Positions 34,028-47,833 of a stretch of DNA of 64,000 bases are shown piece by piece. The DNA is from Diprion similis (Eukaryota > Arthropoda > Insecta > Hymenoptera > Diprionidae). Both the position numbers and the translations under genes were made by a program. The notes beneath the pieces are model-generated. The model was not told the DNA's origin. It searched no databases and worked only from the letters and a program-made list of their open reading frames with translations. Location of the stretch: positions 8,067,001 to 8,131,000 of the forward strand of contig NC_060114.1 of assembly GCF_021155765.1 (NCBI RefSeq). Reading direction: 5' to 3'. How positions within the stretch are numbered: position 1 is the stretch's first letter; every line of letters begins with the position of its first letter.

Positions 34028-37000
34028 TCAGTGGGATGAAGGCTGATGTTGCTGAGACGATGACGAAGATTCTTCTTTCGCCGATGCCCCGCCTGTCTGA
34101 CGGCTACTGGTGCCACTACTGCCAGCGCAGATACTGCCGCTCTCTTTCTGCTGTGGCTTAAGTTTAACCCGGTAAAATGTTTTGCCTTCCTCAACTTTAT
34201 ATCGATTGTTGGCCTGAAAAAGCAATAAAATATACACATAATAGTTAATCAATATCTATTTTCAATGGCAAATTCATAAATGCGAATTTTTTGATAACGT
34301 TGCGAAATCCGATCGAATGTCTTATTTTAAATTGAATCCCAGGTAATCAAGATTTTTATTCTATCACTGTTAAACCAAGAACGTTTGTTTTTTATATGGA
34401 CATTATATGGACGCGGTTGGGCAATATGGCGTGGACCTCGACTATCAGCTGATCGTATTTGGCGAATAACACGAATATAAAAGGACAGAAAAATTGGTGC
34501 AAGTGAATAAACCTCTATTCTAGTCCATTGAAGTAATAAATACAAAAATATTGGTAAAAAAAAAGGTTTTAAAATTAAATACGATCCGGTAGTATCGCAC
34601 ATTTTCTGTTACCATGGCATCTTTTAGATGTGAATCGATGTTGCTATTGTAATTCAAATTTCAGAATTCCTAATAAAGTTTTTTAACCGAAATTCTGATC
34701 ACCTTTTTCGCAAGGCACCACTCCTTTTTGATAACCTCCGCAACGGTATGATTCTTCTTCGGTGTGCCGTCAGAATTAAATGTCAGATCGAGAAGGACGA
34801 TGCTGTCGGAGTGTACTAAATATATTGCATCAGTTTCCTGAAATACGGTGTAAGACGAATAAGCAGGTTCCCACAGCACGAGGACGATATCGCCTGGATT
34901 GCACGTGCAGATGCTGATCCTTGACTGCTGGATAAGGTTTCTCGTGCTGCGAGTGAGTTTGTTGTGGAAGTGGGCCGCCAACTTTCGCTTGCTAAGTTTG
35001 GGGCTCGTCGCAGCATCGCGGCTCGAACATTCTGGGATCACAGCGACCGAGGTGCTCATGTCCTTATCGCGAGGATCGGGAGCTGTGGTGGCGTTTGTTG
35101 CCTCGCCGGGAAAATTCCGGCGCGATCTTTCTTCAACGAGTTCCATCTTCAAGGCAACATTGTCGGACTTCAGGGCCTCGACCTTTGAGTCGAGGATGCT
35201 TCTGCTCTCGCGGAGCATCCGCACCTCGGATTTTAGCCGCTTGTTCTCGCTCTCGACTAGCTCGAGTCGCCGGATCAGGTCCTGGAGGTCTGGTTCTGAC
35301 TCCAGACGTACCTTCTTCGACTCTGAAACTTCAATCTCGTCGTTTTTCCTGTGGATCTCTAGCTCTGCCTTTAGCTTGTCCTTCTCCGCCTCAAGCTTCT
35401 GCAGTCGTGAGTCAGTCCCGGCATTTATCGTCTCCAGCCTCTCGTTCTTCGCTTCCAACATCTTCACAGCCTCCTCCAAGCACCCACCTCCCTCACTCAT
35501 CTTCAAACGTTCGTCATTCAGCTCCCCTCTCAATTTGTCTCTCTCGGATTCCAACTCCTTCAACTTGTCCTCACGCTCTTTCAACACGTTTTTATCCACC
35601 TCCATGTTCGCCTCTAGTCTCACTTTATCCGCCTCAAGACTCTCGACCTGACGAAAATAGTTACCTCGATTTTATCTACATGTGTTTATTCATTTCTTAA
35701 AAAGTTTTGTTTTTCATCAATCACGTGTAGGAACCGAACATCAAAAAATAACAAAGCAAAGATTCGTTTGAGATCCAATATAATATGTGCATGGCTAAAC
35801 AACATGGCATCGAAGGGAGAGTCGATCGTTTTAGGTCAAACACACCAAATCTAAGGTGCAGAAAACCTTATGCAAGCTGTTAGGTTCATATTTTATTACA
35901 CTAAGTTGATTCATAATACAAAATAAGAAAGAAAAACTTTCAAAATCAAACACAAGTGGTTTTGAAGTCGTAAAATGCCTGCTGTGCCTTCAAATGGCGG
36001 CTTTCGATCTAACTAAGAACAAGTTTACTGCATCATATCGTACATTGCCCAATTCTGAATAGTCTCTGATTTACACCGAAAAACTACAATTGACATGAAT
36101 GATTGAAAATGCTTACGGTTTCGGTAAGCGTTTGCCGAATCATGTTCTCCGACTCGGTGAGCCTCCTGATGGTTACCTTGAAGCGTTCACACTCTTCGGA
36201 CAGCATGGCTTCCTTGGACCTATGAGTTTCCACCTGTCTCTCCTTCTCCTCGATCACCCTGCGCATGGCTTCATTAAACCAGACCTGCCTCTCAGCGTCG
36301 TTCCTCTGCCTGGCCAGTCTCAGTTCGTGGTCCAATTTGGCAGCACAATCCGACCTCTCCTTATCGATGGCTGCACGAATAGCTACCGTTCTCTCAGCCC
36401 TCATATCCTCTCGCAACTTTGCCAAAATCGTCTCATGGTTGACCAGCTCAATCATGTCAGGACGCTGAGTTTCGAGAAGAAAAGTCACCTTTAAAGTCCT
36501 CCGATCAAAGAGGTAGATCGATCGACTACCCAATATTGGTCTACTCATCAAATAACTCTTAAGATTGCTTAGCCAATTTTGTTCAAAATATTACCACTTT
36601 TGAGTTGGATGAAACTGAACTAATGGATTCATCCAATTTCAAATTAATGTCTAACAAACAAGTGCACATTTTTTTTAAATAACTCAGAGACGTTTCGACT
36701 GATTCTGCTCAAAATTAGACCAACTTTAAGGTAAAAAGAACCTCATCGATTGGGAACTAGGTTTAAAAAAGCTGTCTGTTCATATTGAGATGAAGAGTGT
36801 GTTGAAAAAAAAAACTTGATAAAGCCTCACCTCGATCTTCTCAAGGCTCGAATCGCTCGGACTTCTTTCCATCGTCGACGCAGCCATGAGCTTGAACCTG
36901 CTCCTGATGTTCTCTAGTTCCTGTTTATACTCCTTCTGATACTTCTCTGTGGCAGCTTTGATAGCCTCCTCGTGCTCAGCTCTGGCAGCATTGAGGCGTT

Positions 37001-40000
37001 CCTCAAGCTGTCCTACCCTCTCCTGGCTTTGAGCAAGCGAGGCATTAAGCGCATCGATCTCGGCTTTACTCGCCTGCTGGCTCTCCTTGAGAGCGATGTC
37101 TTTCTCTATGTTGGCCCTGTCGATGGCTTCCTCCATGATAATGATCCTGGACTGAAACTGGCGGAACTCCGTCTGGTCAGCCTCCATCTTCTGGCGCAAA
37201 GCCGTAAGCAGCCTCTCGTGCTCAGAGAGCTCGGCTTCCTTCTCGACGATGGTCTGCTCGAGGGAACGAATGTCTTCCTCCCGGCTCTGCATCAGCTTTC
37301 GTAAATCAGCCATTTCCAGCTCGTGGTCGACAGTCAGTTCCTGCTCTCGCTCTTGCAGCGTCCTCTCACATTCTCCGGAGTGAATTGCCAGCGCCTGTCT
37401 CACGCCCTGCGTCAACTCCGTCAGCCCTGATTTGTCCATGAGGGTGTGCTCCCTTATTATCGTCAACTCCTGACGGAACGCCAGCAGAGCTTCACCTGCC
37501 ACCGATTTCATGCAGCGAAGCACCGACCGGAGTCGTTCGACTTCTTCGCGCGTGTTTCCCAAGTTCTCCTGAAAAATGAAGAAACGAAACGGATTCACGG
37601 TTAGATCGATTATCACAATTTTCTGGGCACTCAAGTTACTTGATCGTATCGTTACACTTTCTTCTTCTTCTGTTAATACAAATTTCAAAACTAGTTTCTC
37701 TGTGTGATCGAATTAAGCCACAAAATATTTGATCAAAAACACCTGTACAAACACTTCAATGGCCTAATTTATTATGAATCGATAAACAGCGATTGAATTT
37801 CGAATTTAGTTCTTTCAATACGAATTTCGAAGAATGAAAGCTGTGTTAAGATGTTTCAAAGCATTGTGAAGTATTAATTAATCCTGTTTATCTGTCATTA
37901 AATGATAATCAATGGTATTATAATATGTATAATTACGTTGCTTATCGAAAGTTTAGGATTCATAAAATTATTGTTATTTTATGTAGGACACAATGAATAG
38001 TACGAGTATTGGGGATAAATATTTTGGGGAAGGTTTCTCTTTTGTTGTTTATGTTTTTGGGGTGCGACGGCAGCTATTTTATCCTGTAAAACAAAAAATC
38101 AAAGTACCTGAAGCTGTGCACATATTTTATAATAACAATAATAGGAATAATAATATAACTATAACTATAATATATAACGGAAAATCAAACAGGGTTACGT
38201 AAAACAAATTCTCAAGTGCACAAGCAGCAAAATAATAGTCAACATTAATTAAATCAATTACTAGAAACATAGTGATAAAAGTATCCTACAGTAGATAAAA
38301 CAAAGTAACAAAAATAAAAAACCAATTCACAATATAATTGCAAAATCTATTAGGAAAAAAAAGTTTCAAATTAAAAGGTATTACCTACTTTCTTAACAAG
38401 AATTTCAAGCAACAAAGCGTGAAAGCTGATGTAGAGTGGTGTTATTGCGTTGAGATCAAGCTGTGTTACATGGTGAATGGAAAAACGTTAGCGTGTGTCT
38501 GTATATTGTACAGTACACAAATTAAATATGAAAAAGTAGTACATACCTACTAACTGAAGATGGTTTCTTTTTTGTATTTAGTTTTTCTAAGTCACTTGGA
38601 AAATATCAAAGCAATAAAGATTGTATTACGGTGAATACTGCAGTATACAGATTGTCGATAGGAAATAATTATGATGTAGACGATGATACCTAATAATAAT
38701 AACAAGAATAATGATACTCATTTGCCACAAAAGAATTCTAATAAAAGGCTTTTTTTTTACTTTCGCTGTTACTGGCTTTTTTTTTTCTTTAAAGCAAAGT
38801 ACCTGTAATAGGGACACGATTGCTTGATGATGAACATCGACACCTGGACCCGGGTGTTCGCTAAGGCTGCTGGGCAATGATTCGTCCATATAAAATTCGG
38901 TACCCATGAAATCCCCGATTCCATTTTCCAACGAAGAACTGCTTCCCGCACTGTCGAGCTGCTGCCCTCCTTGCTCTCTGGTTCCCGATCTTGATCCTGA
39001 TCCTGATCTGCAAGCTTCTCCGGAACCTTCGTTTCCACTTCCGCCACCGTCGCACACCGCGGGATTAATTAAGGAAGGATTATTTATGGGATCAGGATGA
39101 TTATGACCGTCGGGAGAACGAGTAACAGCAGAAGAAGAAGAAGTAGCAGCAGCAGATTTGCTGTCGTTGTTGTTGCTCTTCGACAAGTGACACCGACGGC
39201 GATGATGATGACGGTGATGATCTTGAATGTTAACCGTCGTCGTTGACGTCGTCGCGGCGGTGGCGGCTAACTGATTACCAAAATCGTCACAATAATAATC
39301 AACATCATTTTCCTTTGAACAATAAGAATAATTGCAGCTGCAGCGAACTGGCGATGATGATGATGCGGATGACGGACGGAAATTCGAATCTCCATTTTCC
39401 GAACACTCTGCTAGAGGACTGAGAATTAGGAGGAGGCGATCGCTTGCTGTCTGAGGTGCACCGGGTGAAAAATGGGACGAAGAGGAAGTCGAAGAACGAT
39501 AGTTAGAAGGCGTAGTGAAAGAGTTATTTGCGCTATCGAACGAAACCGGATGAGTGATGCGTCGCGAAAAGACTGACGATGAACTGGGAAATTGATTATG
39601 GTTATTGTTAATCGTGGGTTGAGTGCTGGATCGGAATGACGATGACGATCCAACCAAAGATGAGCAAGAAGAAGAATTCAGGGATACGCTCTGCGAGGGA
39701 CAAACCTCTGATCGTTTTTCCTTATCCGACGAGGTGTCACCGTCGAATGATTCGAGATCGACTCCGCCCTGCTTCAGCTCCGTCATCGTCTGACCCTGTT
39801 GCCCGATTTTTTCAAACTCTTCGGTGTCCGTCTCAGACTCGAAACCCCCGCCGCTGAAAAAAGATGAACAAAGTTTTGATATTCTCACTAGATATTTGAA
39901 ATTGCCTCACAGGGTGAATCGCTTGTCGAGTAACTTACCGATCACCAAGGAGCGGCGCCCTCCGAGGGCTCGAATTTTTATCGTCAGGATTCGTTAAGCC

Positions 40001-43000
40001 CTGCTCGTTTTCCTTCTCCTTTGAACCTTCGGTGCTGCTCCCCTCGGTCAGACTTTTCGACAAGAAGAATTGAGTGATGCTGGACAGGTCAGGCGTAGAC
40101 ACTGCCAGGGCAAGATCGGGCAAAGTTTTTCTTAACGATTCCATATCGTCTGAAGTAAGCTGTTCGTTGAATTCATGAGAGAAAAAGAGAAACGAATTCA
40201 TTAGGAGACCGCAATGAAAGTGATCAGAAAGTGCGTCACAACTGTCGACATAATTCTCGACCATGCAAGATGTGCCAGATGTGCCTGCTTTACTAACAAG
40301 TTCAGGAAACCGTACTGAACAGTTTATTCTTCTCCTGCCAAGGGAAGGTCATCCAATACAAAAGATCAATTTCAATAAAAAGAATGTTAACTACCTTCTT
40401 GGACCCAAATAGGAATACCCGTGTTTCAGGTTTCCACTGAATGGAGATTTTTCGACGAGAAAAAATATATTGCAAACTTGCTTTCGATATCTTCCAGAAA
40501 TTGGTCTGAGTTTCAGTTAACTTTCTGAAAACATGCTAAAAAATTTTCTTTTAACTAGCTGAGCTAGCTGACTAGCTTTTTCAACTAGATTTCGTGATTT
40601 AGGAAAAGAAACTGTGAAGTGCGATTCACTCAACCTGAGGCAGGATAGTAAGGTCCGATTTCCTGTTAATCCTTACCTTTGGTAACGCACTGTCGAAAAC
40701 AGAAGGAGCCTGAGTGGCGAAAGATGGGGGAGTGTCCTCGAGTCCAGGAAAAAGTGTGTTCAAGAAGTGCCCGTCAAATTTCGCCTGAAAATCCCTTCTC
40801 CTGGCGATCTCCTCGCTATGAACAGTGAGGAGCTGGCAGGCGAGGTTACTAGCCCACACGAGAAAGGCTTGAGAGAATGTCCTGCGCCTGACGACCTCGA
40901 CTACAGCGCACATGTACATTTTAGGTGCGAGATGTATTTGCTGAAGCACCTCAAGATGGCGTCTGAGCCGCTTAAGGCTTTCATGGTACATGACGAGCTT
41001 CCCATCGACCTCCATCATTTTGTTTTCGACATACATTATCCACTTCAGTCGCTGATAAAGGTTCACTGAGAGCTCCTCCTTCGCCTTGGTGCACCGCCTT
41101 CTTATGTCCCGGAGGTGGTTGTGATTTTGGAGCATGACCTGCAGCTGTCGTTTGTGGGATGCGCAGAGATCCGGAAGGATGCTTGCGTCCCCGAGGTTGC
41201 TGGCTCTATTCTGATTCTGCAAGAAGGCCTGCGCCAGGTCGCCCTGCTCCTGGACCAGTTTCTTCGCCTCAAACATGAGCTGCTCCAGCCCGTAGAGCCG
41301 CTCTCCGAGCCCCTTGATCTCCTTCATGTCCTGCTTATTTGCCGCCTCGATGGCACTGTTCACCTCTGACTTCAGCGACTCCATTACCCGCTCGTCGAAC
41401 TGCTCCAAGCCCCTCGAGCACTGTTCGGCAACCTGCTCAAGGCTGCTCTGATTGTCCTTCGCTGATATCCACCTTAGCAGGCTCAAATCTTGTTCACTTG
41501 TTGCAGCGTCACTTGACGGCTCTGCCGTCGTCGTCGTGCCGTTGCTTCCCAACTCTGCGCCATCTTGGTCCTCAGGGCTCAGCAGGCCGTCTGCGTGCAC
41601 TCGAAGCGCTGGGAGGATGGGGATTTTTGAGAGCATGCGAAGGTTCTCATTGAAGCTGTAATAAGGATTTTGAACCGTGAAGCATCGGACTCAACTCATG
41701 ACTTCCACCAGTAGGAAGATGAGATTAAGCATGTTTATGCGAAAAGAGGACTGATAAAGTGGGTCAATCTGGGGAATTCAAACCTGGACAACAAGGCAAA
41801 GAGCGTCAACTAACTAAAAATACTATCACCACACTTGCAATCAATCGGTTAACCATTTTTTAAATAAATGGTAGCGTAGACCATGGCACCAAGCAAGTCG
41901 GTTAAAGTTCTTGACACTGACAAGGTTTTTTTCCAACTAATTCAAGTAAAAATAATAAAAAATGTTTGTTTTGAATAAAACAAATCCAACTCGAATAATT
42001 GGTTGTATACATATAATTTCCAAAATTGTCCCAGCTTTTCGCCGACTACTCGTATGTACCCTCTTAACTGAGGAGCCCTACTTGTTTAAGAGCTCGATGT
42101 GCTGCTGCCGTTCCGTCAAGTAGAGAGTGAAGCTCTGTTGGAGCAGTTCCACCCTAGATTGGAACATCTGCGTTATGTCTTCCAGGTTCGCGACCACTGC
42201 GGCCCAGCCCTGCTGCTGCAGATGCTGGTCGTGGACAAGCCTCTCGCAAACACTTGTCTGGTTCCTCGCCAGCGCCCAGCACTGTTGACCCAGCTGCGCT
42301 CGTGCCACAACCGTTTGATACGTAGCTGGCATCACCAACGATGCCTCGATCTGCCCTTGAAGATCCACATCTGAAAAAATTACCCATAGAAAAGTCAATA
42401 TGTTAGCTCTATATATTCAATCAACTATCTTCGACATAGATTAGTCACTTGAGCGTTTTTTAATTTCGACGCTACCAATCGTTGAGTAGTCGATTGGTGG
42501 TCCCACAACCCCGTAGCCCATTTTCTGATTCAATTTTTTGGGCTTTCCAGACAAACAGCGGAACACCAATCGTTCTTATCAATATTATCGTGACCATCAA
42601 ACGATTGAGCATCGATTGAGCTCCTTTTGAGCTTACAATTAGCTGGAGTGACAATAAAAAAATCTGTCTAACTTGGTGCCTCGATATGTTTTTTTTTTAT
42701 ATCAAATCAACTATTGACTACCAAACAATTCGATTAGGCTTCCAATCACCACCAATTGACTACCAAACTTAAAAACAGCTCAAGTTGCTCAGCCAACTTT
42801 GCATATGTTTACTTAGAAAATCGTTAGAAAACCTAGATTTTTTTTAAGAAGGTAACATGGTTTCTTCACCGTTCACTTATATCCTTTTGACGGTAATAAA
42901 TTTCGTATATACACTCATCAGTACATGACTAATAGCGAAGGATGAGATTTGGGTGGGGATGGAAGAACGTTGTTGTCATTTTTTAATACACAAATACGGA

Positions 43001-46000
43001 CTTAGATACAGCTGAGAGCTGATAAACATAAATAGAATTTTAGATTTGTATGTGTACACAAGGTCAATATTACTTGGTCTTCAACAAGATTTTGTCATCT
43101 ACGCTCCAGAGAATCAAACATTTTGAATAGCGGTAGTAGGTACAAAATTCCAAAAAGAAACCTTGCTTCGATTCGCCGTAACGGGAATAAAGAATAACTG
43201 AATATTGAAATCATATGTAAACAGAAGGTAGAAAAATAAAACGTCGCGAAAAAAGGGGGTTAAGATAACAATGAAGACAATAACAAACTGGAAAAGGAAG
43301 CGAAAATGCAAAAAAGTATACGTGTGTGTATATATGTACATATATTCAGATGTTGAGCGTGTGTCCGCAAAAGAAGGACAAGAAATAACTCTTAGACCAA
43401 ATTTGACAAGTGATACAGAGTTTTGAATCACACGACCTAGAGATAAGGTATAAAACAACATCATGGCAGACGAATCGCAGACAGAGAAAGAAAACGACAT
43501 CCGTATTGCATTATCAGTATACATATATATACATATTAGAAGTATAACACGTTCTAAAACTTACATAGATAATCTCTGTTTCAAGGACGCCGATGAAGAT
43601 TTACATTTAACTTAAATTGTGGGAAGAACGATTGATCATAGAACTGGTCTCTTATCAAACTCAACAGTATACTGTTTGCCTACTATGATGACGATCATAG
43701 TGATATTTGGATAATAAATAAACTAGTATATCAGAGTAGTTTTAGATAGCCCAAAACTTCTCAGTTTAGTTTTGAGTAGATTATTGTCGTTGTTCATTGC
43801 CAACCGGTTTTTACTCAAACTCGAACAGAGAAATTCCATCAAGTATTGAAACAGCCGAAAAAAAAGTAGAAAAAAAAATCAGTTAATTGAGTATATTATG
43901 TGTTTGAGCAAACTCATTCGTTGCATTACTCCAGCTGTGGTGAGTAAAAATACTTTGACTAATGACTTTGAATTAAGGAATAATGCCATTACAATGAAGT
44001 TTGATTAGTGTTATTTCTTTTCTGTTCATTATTCTGTTAAAAGTTAAAACCAAACCAATTCTTCCACTTCCGACGAAATATTTCAACTACTGTCATAAAT
44101 TACTTTTTCATTTTTGGTTCTATTCGATAGATATAGAAAGACAGTTTATTCAAAAACAACTACCCATATGTATTAGTTTTTTTTTTTTTTAACTCTTTTG
44201 TAATATTAATAACATCATACGCAGGAGGAGACTACATGAAAGAATCTGTATTATTCCCTCTGTAATTGTCGTATATTACAAATCAAGGCAAAAAAACACA
44301 ACAGTGTTTAAAAATAAAACTCTGTGACGAGATATAATTGGAAGTGTAAATATTTCTCACTTTTTTCTTCTACCACCCCCAAGCTGCAGCTGCGGTAACA
44401 ATATTATTTGATCGTACGACAAAATGAAAAGAAGAAAAGGAAGAATGGAAAAAAAAGTATCAAAAAATGTTAAACAATGAATTTTGTTCACAACAATCGC
44501 AGAAGTCGCAAGATTATCGATACAGAGCTGTACAGTCTTAACAGAAAAAAAAGGAAAAAGAGCAGGAGACAATAAACTCTACAGTATGTTTACACCTTCT
44601 TCTATCGTCATTACGATATGATTAATTAAAGAATTAATTGGAATCCATATCGTCAAAGATAGGAGAGTAAGAATATTAACTCCAGTTTTGAGTATCTTTT
44701 TCTGTTTTTCCGCCGTCAACAAAGGGAGAAGGATGGAACATACCAGTATTACGCATCTGCATATGTTTTTCGGAACACCAGCGTACGGGTTTCACGAACG
44801 CAGTAGGTAAAGACAAGCGTTAATAACCGACCGAGTTTACCGTTATACTTTCGAACGTTACTTGTTGATTTATATTGTTTTCTGTTTTTGTGGGCAAACA
44901 AAAAAAGATAATTTTATCGAATTCGGAATTAAATTCGCCACTAAAAACAACGATAAAATCTTAATGAGAAGTGTACGTTAGAAAAAAAAAAGGAAAAAAA
45001 ATTATCGATTATTACAACTTATGAGACTAATCTATCTTCCGGTAATAATATAGTAACTCATCAAGCGAGACAATTTTCTAAATGATCCTCGAGACATTAA
45101 AAATTCCCTCAAGCGTTTCTCGGCCTGTACTGTTTTTGGTTCGACTTAAACGGGTATAAATAGACCGTGAGCGCGTATTGCAAAATCATGTTCGTCTTTG
45201 CATCATCGCAAATCTTACCTGAACCATAGTCTATGCTCGGTACGGGAGGCTGAGGACTCTCAATCGCAGCTTTGCTGAACAGGTAAATAGGGTTGGTGTC
45301 CGTTCCCGCGGAATAGGTGCAGACCCTCGCATTTGGTTCGAGACTTTCACCCCCGCTCACAAGCAGGACTTGCTGTCCGGCCGCCACTCCACATTCTCTT
45401 TCTATAGCCTCCTTCAGCTGAGAGACACTGAGATAATGGAATAAGAATTGACTATCAATCCATAGTTACTTTATTATCATAAATTAACCATATTAATTCA
45501 TATCTAATGAGATAAGATTCATTCTCCCAATTCTTTTTTTTTTTTTTCCTTTGTGCGTATATTTCTTACTACTTCATTGTGTATTTTTTCATTCTTTGGA
45601 ATCTTTTTTGAAATAGGCAGGATTGAGAATAATTGTACAGTGGATATGTAAATATTACGAACAAAAACTCGTGCGTTTTGAAAAAAGGTAACAATCTAAA
45701 AAAAAAAAGCAAACAAATAATATAACACTTTAAACACTTACGTTCACTTCTCTTTGTTTCTTTCCAAGATTATAACGTAAAGATAAGAAAAAAAATAATT
45801 ATGATCGAAAAATGGGACACAGCAACCAATGAAAAATGAATGAAAAATCAACACCTAATGGAATATTTGGTAGCATTTTTTCTCTTTCCGAAATTTTATA
45901 TGCAGGATTTGTATTTATCAACGATTTATACAATATATTTCATCAAGTATGATTATAATAATAGTTATTATTACAAATATACTGCACACACGTTTACATA

Positions 46001-47833
46001 TATTTTTTGTTCTAGAAGTGCAAGCAGCGTGCATTGCGAATTAACAACAGTGACATGTGTCAGTATGCATGGGTAATAGGTATGTACGTTATATTCAAAT
46101 GAGAGCAAATACAAGCGTGCAATAGTGTAATCGTTTGTGTGTGTGCGTGTATGTGTGGCCCAAAGTGACGACGATTAGACACAGCAAGGAGTAGAAGAGC
46201 TTATTGCCATTATTATTATTACTCGTCGCACAGATAATCAACACAGCAGACGAGACACCGACCGCCCGCCTGACCGACTATAATAATGTTTGACCCAATT
46301 CTTTTTTTTTCTTGTGGCGCATATTGCAATTTTTTTTTCTTTTGCGCTTTTTTTAACCCCCTCCTGCGTCATAAAATAAAAAAATGTGAATAAAATCGAC
46401 ATACGACGGAGAGAAAAAAAAAAGTCAACAAGAAACATATATAAATAAACGGGGCACGTTTGATCCATTTTCGTTATCTCTGCATATCTGTAGGTCGATT
46501 ATTTGACTTATCATCGATGAATTGAGGCTTATAAAACAGACAATAGACGACTCGCGTCCACAAAAAAATTTCAGAGAATTTTGTGATTGCATTTTTGTCA
46601 GTTGTTAAAATTTCTCAAGTATTGCCCGATAGGTTTTCCAACAATTGTTGATGAATCGAAAAATTATAGAGAAAAAAATAATCAACCATGAATGTAGTTT
46701 CTTCTAACTTTGAATAAATGATTTTTTTTTCACCCATTTTTTATTGTGCCTTAATCTCAGCCTGCTGTAATGTGGAATATGAATATTCATATAGGTTCTT
46801 AATATGCGGATGTATATTAGGTTGTTCTTGATAATAATAATTGCAATGACCGTGTTAATATACGCATTTTCAACCTACTGCACTGTATAACGAAGACACG
46901 CACCATCTAATAATTGCGCCAACTCAGGCAACGCGAAGAGTAGTGCAAAAGAACTGGCCAAAGCAGACCTCGCGTGACGAAAATGAAATTGCGAATCAAA
47001 GTGGAAGAGAATGAATAAATAAGTGGAAAGAGAGTAAAAGAAAACGAAACACAATGCATGAACGATTGGGTGTTCCATTATAAAAAATAAAAAAAAATGA
47101 ATTAGTGAATATACAACAAAGTGAAATAGTATGCAGCAAATAAAATGTCTCCACGCTGCTGCTACGGTTCTCTTAGACACTGTACTTTACACTATCTACG
47201 CTATGCAGAAATACTCTGAAAATGCAGCAATCACACGCTGCATAAGCACAATCTTGAACAGCGCGTAGTAGAAAGTCCAGATAAGTGAAAAGACCAAGAA
47301 CCCCATTTCATTCTTTATCGGACTAGAGATTTATCGAAAATATATAACCGATTGGACAAGAAAGGAAATACAGGAATCGGAATAACCAATTAGATTAGAA
47401 AATTGTTTTCCGAAGGAATTTACATTTCCCGATTAAATCCGTACCCTTATTTTTACCCAATTGGACTGTGTAAAATCAATTTTTACACGTCAAGTCGGAT
47501 CGACTTCCATTTATCATTTTTAAGTGTAGCGCGTGTACCATTAAAGTTGGTCGAATAAAGTTTTGTGCGAAATGTTACTCAAGAGGATGCTACAGTCAGT
47601 TCTTTACCGACCGAGTGGAACGTCACTTGTTTCATCCCAAATCCAATTAATTTTTTATCACGAAAAAAACACCTTCGATTAAAAATTTGAGCTCTTGGTA
47701 TATGATTTCATTGTAAAAGGAGCAATAACGTTGTAATAAAGTAATAATTGGAATATGAACTTTACCTCTCAAGGGCCAGCTTCATGTCGAAGGTGATCGT
47801 CGTCCCGGTGTCAACGTGAAATACGTAAAGCAT
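34028..47833 (-). CDS. RB1CC1: RB1CC1/FIP200 (Atg17) autophagy-initiation scaffold
   Basis: This protein scaffolds the ULK1/Atg1 kinase complex that starts autophagosome formation. Coding exons are 47833-47766, 45427-45219, 42370-42082, 41655-40677, 40159-39939, 39853-38803, 37568-36831, 36464-36117, 35647-34703 and 34213-34028: 5034 nt, 1677 residues plus TGA, all phases closing. Residues 1-85 form the ubiquitin-like N-terminus (YVFHVDTGTTITFDMKLALE; VCTYSAGTDTNPIYLFSKAA). Residues 95-580 are the helical ATG17-like part. Residues 589-939 are disordered and rich in Ser, Asn and His, with an FFAT-like EFYMDES at 908-914. Residues 940-1530 are coiled coil. Residues 1542-1640 form the claw domain (NPGDIVLVLW, IYLVHSDS, EWCLAKKANNRYKV, FYRVKL) that binds autophagy receptors. 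Human FIP200 has 1594 residues. The large introns (37.57-38.80, 42.37-45.22 and 45.43-47.77 kb) show no further exon. Exon 5's acceptor is the least certain join. Confidence 0.92.
34412..34462 (+). repeat. Dispersed motif pair, copy A
   Basis: GCGGTTGGGCAATATGGCG is followed after 12 bp by ATCAGCTGAT and CGTATTTGG. It lies in the last intron of RB1CC1. Spacing is identical to the two copies in introns of the TRIM45-like gene. Confidence 0.6.

Noticed and set aside
34899..35700. Plus-strand open frames of 250 and 201 codons
   Set aside because: They lie antisense to RB1CC1 exon 9, whose charged coiled-coil code gives open Ser/Leu-rich frames on the other strand.
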